Assembly: GCA_945614335.1 (NCBI GenBank) | Contig: CALZAP010000033.1 | Location: 1 to 9,262, forward strand | Source: an uncultured Prevotella sp. | GTDB lineage: Bacteria > Bacteroidota > Bacteroidia > Bacteroidales > Bacteroidaceae | DNA length: 9,262 bases | Reading direction: 5' to 3' | Part shown: in pieces, positions 5,825 to 9,262 of the stretch | Numbering within the stretch: the stretch's first letter is position 1 | How the letters are laid out: the number at the start of each line of letters is the position of its first letter | Notes under the pieces: generated by a model | What the model was told of the DNA's origin: nothing | What the model saw: only the letters and a program-made list of their open reading frames with translations | The model's database searches: none | Program-made: the position numbers and the translations under genes

Positions 5825-5868
5825 GCGACGCCGTTAGGACAAAGGTTCCTGATGGCGTCGCTTTTTTT
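5825..5868 (+). terminator. Strong intrinsic terminator of the non-coding RNA
   Basis: A 15-bp stem (5825-5839 with 5847-5861) starts with GCGACGCC/GGCGTCGC and continues with seven further pairs, two of them G-T, around a 7-nt loop. Seven Ts follow (5862-5868). On the opposite strand the hairpin is not followed by a T-run, so it serves the rightward RNA and not mainly the HD gene that converges on it. Confidence 0.93.
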
Positions 5869-5887
5869 GCGTAAGTATGCTAACTTC

Positions 5888-6529
5888 CTAACTCCCTTGA
5901 ACTTCCTTGTCGTAAATAGCATCGAACACGGCACGCAGACGGGTGCGGTCGGAAATAATGTCGCGTAGCATTGAGAGTTTCCTCGCATTGTCCGACTGAG
6001 GAATCCATAGTTTTATATAGCCATTTACCGAATACTTGTTTCCCATGTGCTCCACAAACCTTTTCCACTGCCCCTCCTTGTCAAGCTGCGGATAGTTTGA
6101 AAGTCCAAACTGAACAGCACGCGAGAACACCTGTTCGGGGTCAAGGTCACGGTCGGCCTCGGCCACAATTCTTCCATATACGCTACGTGGCGCATGCGAT
6201 GCCGACGCCCTGTGGTCTTCAACAGCTTCCTTCATGATTTTTATCTGCTCAGCCGAAAACCATTTCTTCAACCTTGCGTCAGAAGCAAGTATCCTGCCTC
6301 CGGTAACATGATGAACAGCCCTTGGCCCCGACATGCCGATATCGTGGTATGCCGCTATGGCGTATGTCATATTGACGTCTGCCCCCACAATGCGCGCCAG
6401 CTCCAAGGCCCGGCGTATCACCCTCATGACATGACCCGTTGAATGAGCCTTGTCGAAGTCCTGGTATTTTGGCAAAATATGTTTCTCCACAAACTCCACC
6501 AAATCAAGAGATGCTGTTTTTCCTTCCAT
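5888..6529 (-). CDS. HD-domain metal-dependent phosphohydrolase
   Basis: The 213-residue protein has the HD superfamily metal-binding residues: His33 in HSTGHVMRV, His62-Asp63 in AAYHDIGM, and a downstream Asp in EADRDLD (about residues 126-130). His106 in EDHRAS may also contribute. Proteins with this layout, related to the YedJ/YpgQ group, hydrolyse phosphate esters or nucleotide pyrophosphates; the substrate here cannot be told. No signal peptide or membrane segment is seen, so it is probably cytoplasmic. The frame is open upstream to an ATG at 6601, but the predicted promoter lies at 6589-6619, so the ATG at 6529 (MEGKTASLDL) is the supported start. It is transcribed towards the orphan RNA and diverges from menA. 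Confidence 0.88.
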   Translation of the reverse strand: MEGKTASLDLVEFVEKHILPKYQDFDKAHSTGHVMRVIRRALELARIVGADVNMTYAIAAYHDIGMSGPRAVHHVTGGRILASDARLKKWFSAEQIKIMKEAVEDHRASASHAPRSVYGRIVAEADRDLDPEQVFSRAVQFGLSNYPQLDKEGQWKRFVEHMGNKYSVNGYIKLWIPQSDNARKLSMLRDIISDRTRLRAVFDAIYDKEVQGS

Positions 6530-6585
6530 AATGCAGTAGAATAGAGAATATTTATGATTATTATTGCTAAAAAATCTCAATTTGC

Positions 6586-6616
6586 TTGCAAATATAATCA
6601 ATTATTTCTACTTTTG
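6586..6616 (+). promoter_or_regulatory. menA promoter
   Basis: TTG at 6586-6588, a 20-nt spacer and TACTTTTG (6609-6616, followed by CA) fit the Bacteroidetes promoter. Transcription should begin around 6620-6623, leaving about 25 nt before the menA ATG. It overlaps the promoter of the HD gene on the other strand almost completely. Confidence 0.8.
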
Positions 6617-6619
6617 CAA
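6589..6619 (-). promoter_or_regulatory. Promoter of the HD-domain gene
   Basis: Read on the minus strand, TTG (6619-6617), a 20-nt spacer and TATATTTG (6596-6589, followed by C) form a full promoter. Its -33 TTG and -7 element directly abut the opposite elements of the menA promoter, sharing TTGCAA sequences at 6586-6591 and 6614-6619. The leader to the ATG at 6529 would be about 50 nt. Confidence 0.75.
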
Positions 6620-6647
6620 ACAAAACAAGACAAAAAAGCAGTAAACC

Positions 6648-7580
6648 ATGCAAGATAATGACAATAACATCAGAAAACATCACGAAGTAAAGTGTAATTC
6701 GCCAAAGGCCTGGCTTCTTGCCGCCCGCCCCAAGACACTCACTGGAGCTGCTGTTCCGGTGATGATCGGTCTGGCACTCACATACAACGACACCACCGCC
6801 TCAGACCTCGTGTCTTTCAACTGGACCGCTGCCGTGCTATGCTTTCTCTTTGCGATGCTAATGCAGATAGACGCCAACTTCATCAACGATTTCTTCGACT
6901 TTGCAAAAGGAACCGACGACGTTGAAAAACGACTTGGTCCGCGAAGGGCTTGCGCCCAAGGATGGGTGACCATCGACAGGATGAAACACGCCATTGCCGC
7001 CACCACCTGCATAGCCTGCGCCACCGGACTGCCCCTGGTATATTACGGTGGACTGGAGATGATACTCATCGGACTGTTGTGTGTGATATTCAGTTTTCTC
7101 TATACCACCCACCTGTCGTATATGGGCATGGGCGACCTTCTTGTCCTGGTGTTCTTCGGCATCGTACCGGTAACAACAGTCTATTACCTGCAGTTCCACA
7201 CCGTTACCTGGACCGTTTTCTGGGCTTCGGTAGGTTGCGGCATAGCCATCGATGCGCTGCTCATAGTCAATAATTTCCGCGACCGCGACACCGACCGTGA
7301 ATCAGGCAAGCAAACCATCGTAGTGAGATTTGGCGCTACCACCGCCCTTCGTTTCTATCTTGCCACAGGATGGATAGCTTACGCCCTCTGCCTGCTGTTT
7401 TGGGCAGAAGGCCATCCGCTTGCCTTCATCCTTCCTACCATCTACGTGGTTCTTCATAGTTTCACCTGGCTAAAGATCAAACGCATCTACCGCGGAAAGG
7501 CACTCAACCTTTGCCTTGGCGAAACCGCACGCAATATCTTCATCTACGGGCTTACAGTCACCCTCGGCCTACTTCTCTGA
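6648..7580 (+). CDS. menA: 1,4-dihydroxy-2-naphthoate polyprenyltransferase MenA
   Basis: MenA is an integral membrane enzyme of the UbiA superfamily that joins a polyprenyl diphosphate to 1,4-dihydroxy-2-naphthoate, giving demethylmenaquinone. The 310-residue protein has both Asp-rich motifs that bind the magnesium-diphosphate: NDFFDFAKGTDD (residues 80-91) and NNFRDRDTDRESGKQT (208-223). Around them are about eight or nine hydrophobic segments. The N-terminal AWLLAARPKTLTGAAVPV is typical of MenA. A charged tail of about 18 residues precedes it, and the ATG at 6648 is the only start consistent with the predicted promoter. No other men genes are adjacent. The product would serve anaerobic electron transport such as fumarate reduction (family knowledge). 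Confidence 0.95.
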   Translation: MQDNDNNIRKHHEVKCNSPKAWLLAARPKTLTGAAVPVMIGLALTYNDTTASDLVSFNWTAAVLCFLFAMLMQIDANFINDFFDFAKGTDDVEKRLGPRRACAQGWVTIDRMKHAIAATTCIACATGLPLVYYGGLEMILIGLLCVIFSFLYTTHLSYMGMGDLLVLVFFGIVPVTTVYYLQFHTVTWTVFWASVGCGIAIDALLIVNNFRDRDTDRESGKQTIVVRFGATTALRFYLATGWIAYALCLLFWAEGHPLAFILPTIYVVLHSFTWLKIKRIYRGKALNLCLGETARNIFIYGLTVTLGLLL

Positions 7581-7614
7581 TAGCCTTTTCTTGCAGGGTC
7601 TGCTACAGGCTATC
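7579..7614. other. Hairpin between convergent menA and small membrane-protein genes
   Basis: GATAGCC (7579-7585) pairs perfectly with GGCTATC (7608-7614), with an inner GCAG/CTGC pair (7593-7596, 7600-7603). It covers the stop codon of menA on one strand and of the 50-residue gene on the other. Neither strand has a following T-run, so it is at best a weak bidirectional terminator or a 3'-end stabiliser. Confidence 0.4.
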
Positions 7615-7762
7615 TGAGGTAGAAGTAATATATGGCGGCAAGTGCGGCAATCACAGCCACTGTCACCACAGTCTTTATCAGGCAGCCAGCTACTTTCTTT
7701 ACTACAAAGAAACCTACTATCACAAGTAGCAGGATAAAAAGATAATATACAAATGATTCCAT
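7610..7762 (-). CDS. Small two-helix membrane protein, 50 residues, function unknown
   Basis: On the minus strand an ATG at 7762 opens a 50-codon frame ending in TAG at 7612-7610. The product starts MESFVYYLFILLLVIVGFFV, has a short linker KKVAGCLIK with basic residues and one cysteine, then a second hydrophobic stretch TVVTVAVIAALAAIYYFYL and a final Arg. Two membrane helices joined by a KK...K turn predict a hairpin with the loop inside the cell. The gene starts 35 bp after the stop of the pseudouridine synthase gene on the same strand, so it is probably the distal gene of that unit. No Shine-Dalgarno sequence is seen. I do not recognise a named family. The clean alternation of hydrophobic helices and charged turn argues for a real gene. 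Confidence 0.65.
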   Translation of the reverse strand: MESFVYYLFILLLVIVGFFVVKKVAGCLIKTVVTVAVIAALAAIYYFYLR

Positions 7763-7797
7763 ATTGTTGAGTTGAGAAATTACAATGGATGAAACGC

Positions 7798-8700
7798 TTA
7801 CTTGAATAATTGTCGGAATTGCGTAGGTATGGGAGTTTCAAACTCCATGCGCTCGTGGGTCACCGGATGAGTGAAACACAGCAGGAAGGCATGCAGGCAA
7901 AGACGATGCAGAGGGTCATTGCCATCACCGTATTTCACGTCGCCACACACAGGATGTCCCATATCGGCGGAATGAACCCTTATCTGGTTTTTGCGTCCAG
8001 TTTCCAGCTTGTATTCCACCAGAGAATAGTCGGTGGTGCGGTCGAGGGTGAAGAAATGCGTGACAGCATATTTTCCCCCATTGTCCACAGGCGACGAGTA
8101 TGTCACGTAGGCCTTATTGTCTTTTAGCCAGTTGGCTATAGTTCCGTTGTCCTCCTCCATTTCACCGCTTACCACAGCCACATACCTCCGGTCGTACACG
8201 ATGTCGTGCCAGTTGTGTTCAAGTATCTGTTCCGTCTCCATGTCCTTTGCATAAACCATCAGTCCGCTTGTGTCACGGTCAAGCCTGTGCACCACATGCG
8301 CCCTGCATTTCTGACGGCTTTTGTGAAAATAGTCGTCGAGCACGCTCTTCACGTTCAGCGACGAATGTCCCGCAGCCATAGACAGAATGCCTACGTTCTT
8401 CTCCACGACCACAATCCACCTGTCTTCATATACAATCTTCACATACCTGCTTTTGAAAGCCGACTGGTTTCGCTTAGTCTGGCTCACGGCAACCTTCATG
8501 CCCGGCTTTAGCATAAAGTCGAACTGTGTCACACACTTTCCGTTCACCTTTATTCCCCGTCCTTGCAATGTGGCCTTCACCTTTGAGCGAGACTCACCCA
8601 CATTGGCAAGAAGATATTCAAGCAGAGGTTTCTCCTCTGTCACTTCGAAGTGCTTGTAGTCACCCTTCGTGTTGTATCCGTGTTTGTAACCCATACACAT
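7798..8700 (-). CDS. RluA-family pseudouridine synthase (23S rRNA-type)
   Basis: The enzyme converts specific uridines in RNA, usually large-subunit rRNA for this group, to pseudouridine. The 300-residue protein has an N-terminal S4-like RNA-binding region (about residues 24-72, LLEYLLANVGESRSKVKATL to GMKVAV) and the RluA catalytic motif HRLDRDTSGLMV at 138-149, with Asp141 as the catalytic residue. The C-terminal signature ETGRKNQIRVH and GHPVCGDVKYG are also present. The frame is open upstream to 8754, but that start lies in the predicted -33 element; ATG at 8700 or 8694 fits the promoter, and 8700 is chosen. The S4 domain points to an RluC/RluD-like branch, but the target base cannot be assigned. 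A small membrane-protein gene follows 35 bp later. Confidence 0.92.
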   Translation of the reverse strand: MCMGYKHGYNTKGDYKHFEVTEEKPLLEYLLANVGESRSKVKATLQGRGIKVNGKCVTQFDFMLKPGMKVAVSQTKRNQSAFKSRYVKIVYEDRWIVVVEKNVGILSMAAGHSSLNVKSVLDDYFHKSRQKCRAHVVHRLDRDTSGLMVYAKDMETEQILEHNWHDIVYDRRYVAVVSGEMEEDNGTIANWLKDNKAYVTYSSPVDNGGKYAVTHFFTLDRTTDYSLVEYKLETGRKNQIRVHSADMGHPVCGDVKYGDGNDPLHRLCLHAFLLCFTHPVTHERMEFETPIPTQFRQLFK

Positions 8701-8724
8701 TATTATATTATAAATAATCGGGCA

Positions 8725-8754
8725 CAAAGGTACTAAAAAATATCCGTTCCGCAA
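8725..8754 (-). promoter_or_regulatory. Promoter of the pseudouridine synthase gene
   Basis: On the minus strand TTG (8754-8752), a 19-nt spacer and TACCTTTG (8732-8725) match the Bacteroidetes promoter. The expected start near 8718-8721 leaves about 20 nt before the ATG at 8700, and excludes the longer open frame to 8754. Confidence 0.8.
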
Positions 8755-8886
8755 AGAAAAGCTCCTCTTTATCTTTAGTAAGGAAAAGGCAGATGAAACG
8801 AAAAAACTGCATATAATTGCAAAAATAATAAGTTACAGGTAAGCTAAAACGAACAAAAAGTAGCAAAAAGAAAGTTTTTTGTAATT

Positions 8887-8919
8887 TTTTCAAGAAAACT
8901 GTTGGTATTTTCAAGAAAA
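8887..8919 (+). promoter_or_regulatory. Tandem TTTTCAAGAAAA operator-like dyads at the gdhA promoter
   Basis: TTTTCAAGAAAA occurs at 8887-8898 and 8908-8919, exactly 21 bp apart (two helical turns). Each copy is a dyad of TTTTC and GAAAA around AA. The first ends just before the -33 TTG, and the second fills most of the spacer up to the -7 element. A dimeric regulator bound here would contact RNA polymerase or block it, so these look like operators for nitrogen- or growth-linked control (inference). Confidence 0.65.
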
Positions 8920-8932
8920 TGTTGTACCTTTG
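8902..8932 (+). promoter_or_regulatory. gdhA promoter
   Basis: TTG at 8902-8904, a 20-nt spacer and TACCTTTG (8925-8932, followed by CA) match the Bacteroidetes promoter closely. Transcription should start near 8936-8940, giving a leader of about 55 nt before the gdhA ATG. Confidence 0.88.
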
Positions 8933-8980
8933 CAACCGCAATCAAAAAAAGAAAGAAAATAATAACACATAAACAACAAA

Positions 8981-8985
8981 AGGAG
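8981..8985 (+). promoter_or_regulatory. gdhA ribosome binding site
   Basis: AGGAG ends 8 nt before the ATG at 8994. Most other genes here lack such a site, which fits high expression of gdhA and supports this start. Confidence 0.7.
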
Positions 8986-8993
8986 AAATAATT

Positions 8994-9262
8994 ATGAATG
9001 CACAACAAGTAGTAGAGGAACTGAAGCAAAGATTCCCCAATGAGCCTGAGTATATCCAGGCAGTGAGCCAAGTACTTCCAACCATCGAGGAAGAGTACAA
9101 CAAGCACCCCGAGTTTGAGAAATCAAACCTCGTTGAGCGTCTTTGCATTCCAGACCGCGTTATCGAGTTCCGTGTAACATGGACCGACGACCAAGGCAAG
9201 GTAAACACCAACATGGGTTACCGCATCCAGCACAACAACGTGATTGGCCCTTACAAGGGAGG
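8994..9262 (+). CDS. gdhA: NADP-type glutamate dehydrogenase (3' end cut by window)
   Basis: The enzyme makes glutamate from 2-oxoglutarate and ammonium with a reduced nicotinamide cofactor, in the cytoplasm. Only the first 89 codons are in the window. They begin MNAQQVVEELKQRFPNEPEY and include VERLCIPDRVIEFRVTW and GYRIQHNNVIGPYKGG, the substrate-binding part of the Glu/Leu/Phe dehydrogenase N-terminal domain as in the GdhA (hexameric, about 445 residue) group. Cofactor preference cannot be read from this part; NADP is inferred from similarity to GdhA. Codons such as AAG, GAG, CGT and ACC are more frequent than in the neighbouring genes, which fits strong expression. Promoter, tandem dyads and a good ribosome binding site precede it. 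Confidence 0.95.
   Translation, partial: MNAQQVVEELKQRFPNEPEYIQAVSQVLPTIEEEYNKHPEFEKSNLVERLCIPDRVIEFRVTWTDDQGKVNTNMGYRIQHNNVIGPYKG

Larger units (their letters stand above)
5495..5868 (+). ncRNA. Free-standing structured non-coding RNA, about 375 nt, family not identified
   Basis: A complete Bacteroidetes promoter and a strong intrinsic terminator enclose sequence with no open frame longer than about 15 codons. Parts in order: a short hairpin GGCAT-GAGA-ATGCC with a GNRA loop (5510-5523); a long AU-rich section with no cytosine from 5576 to 5666, many TTAG motifs and a 22-bp direct repeat; a compact hairpin with a GNRA loop (5723-5746); a bulged hairpin AAATTTCTCC/GGAGAATTT (5766-5798); and the terminator hairpin. 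It lacks hallmarks I would expect of RNase P RNA, tmRNA or SRP RNA. A 6S-like RNA or the Bacteroidales-1 motif, described as promoter-to-terminator RNAs in Bacteroidales, is possible, but I cannot confirm either. Start and end are inferred from promoter and terminator. Confidence 0.75.

Noticed and set aside
5495..5868. RNase P RNA, tmRNA or SRP RNA
   Set aside because: I could not find the characteristic conserved blocks of RNase P RNA, a tRNA-like end or tag frame of tmRNA, or the SRP Alu/tetraloop core.
6530..6601. Start of the HD protein at 6601
   Set aside because: The 24 extra residues overlap the predicted promoter of the gene (6589-6619) and are low-complexity; ATG at 6529 is downstream of the expected transcription start.
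7569..7841. 90-codon Cys-rich minus-strand frame over the small membrane-protein gene
   Set aside because: It overlaps the ends of menA and of the pseudouridine synthase gene and has no plausible domain; the other frame gives a clean two-helix protein.
8701..8754. 18-residue N-terminal extension of the pseudouridine synthase
   Set aside because: It contains the -7 and -33 promoter elements at 8725-8754, so it would not be transcribed.

Overview
The window reads as ordinary chromosome of a Bacteroidales bacterium, most likely Prevotella or a close relative. This rests on moderate-to-low GC and on promoters of the Bacteroidetes type: a TTG about 19-20 nt upstream of TAnnTTTG, found in front of five units. 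Shine-Dalgarno sequences are mostly weak or absent. Gene content also fits the group: two RNA-modification enzymes (RimO, an RluA-type pseudouridine synthase), anaerobic ribonucleotide reductase, menaquinone synthesis, NADP-type glutamate dehydrogenase, and a paired HU / membrane HU-LysM locus. The genus is inference; no rRNA or marker alignment was possible.

Layout. 1-2445 (+): the 3' part of rimO, a small HU-family protein and a larger HU-transmembrane-LysM protein, closely spaced and closed by a hairpin terminator (2499-2541). 2611-5338 (+): nrdD and nrdG behind a roughly 120-nt leader with a repeated TTTCC motif. 5339-5887: a 549-bp stretch with no credible protein gene. It is not empty: it has a duplicated dyad, a perfect FNR/CRP-type TTGAT-N4-ATCAA box, a strong promoter, about 375 bp with several hairpins, and a 15-bp-stem terminator with seven Ts. 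I read this as a free-standing non-coding RNA gene. 5888-6529 (-): an HD-domain hydrolase, divergent from menA (6648-7580, +), with two interlocked promoters between them. 7610-8700 (-): an RluA-type pseudouridine synthase followed by a 50-residue two-helix membrane protein. 8887-9262 (+): tandem operator-like dyads on the gdhA promoter and the first 89 codons of gdhA.

How it fits together. NrdD and NrdG form the anaerobic dNTP-producing enzyme and its activase. MenA supplies menaquinone for anaerobic respiration. GdhA is the entry point for ammonium. The orphan RNA lies directly after the anaerobic reductase genes and has an FNR-like site upstream, so an oxygen- or redox-linked role is a fair hypothesis, not a demonstrated one. 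The most unusual items are this RNA unit with its 91-nt cytosine-free, TTAG-rich core, the membrane-anchored HU-LysM protein, and the mutually overlapping divergent promoters of the HD gene and menA.
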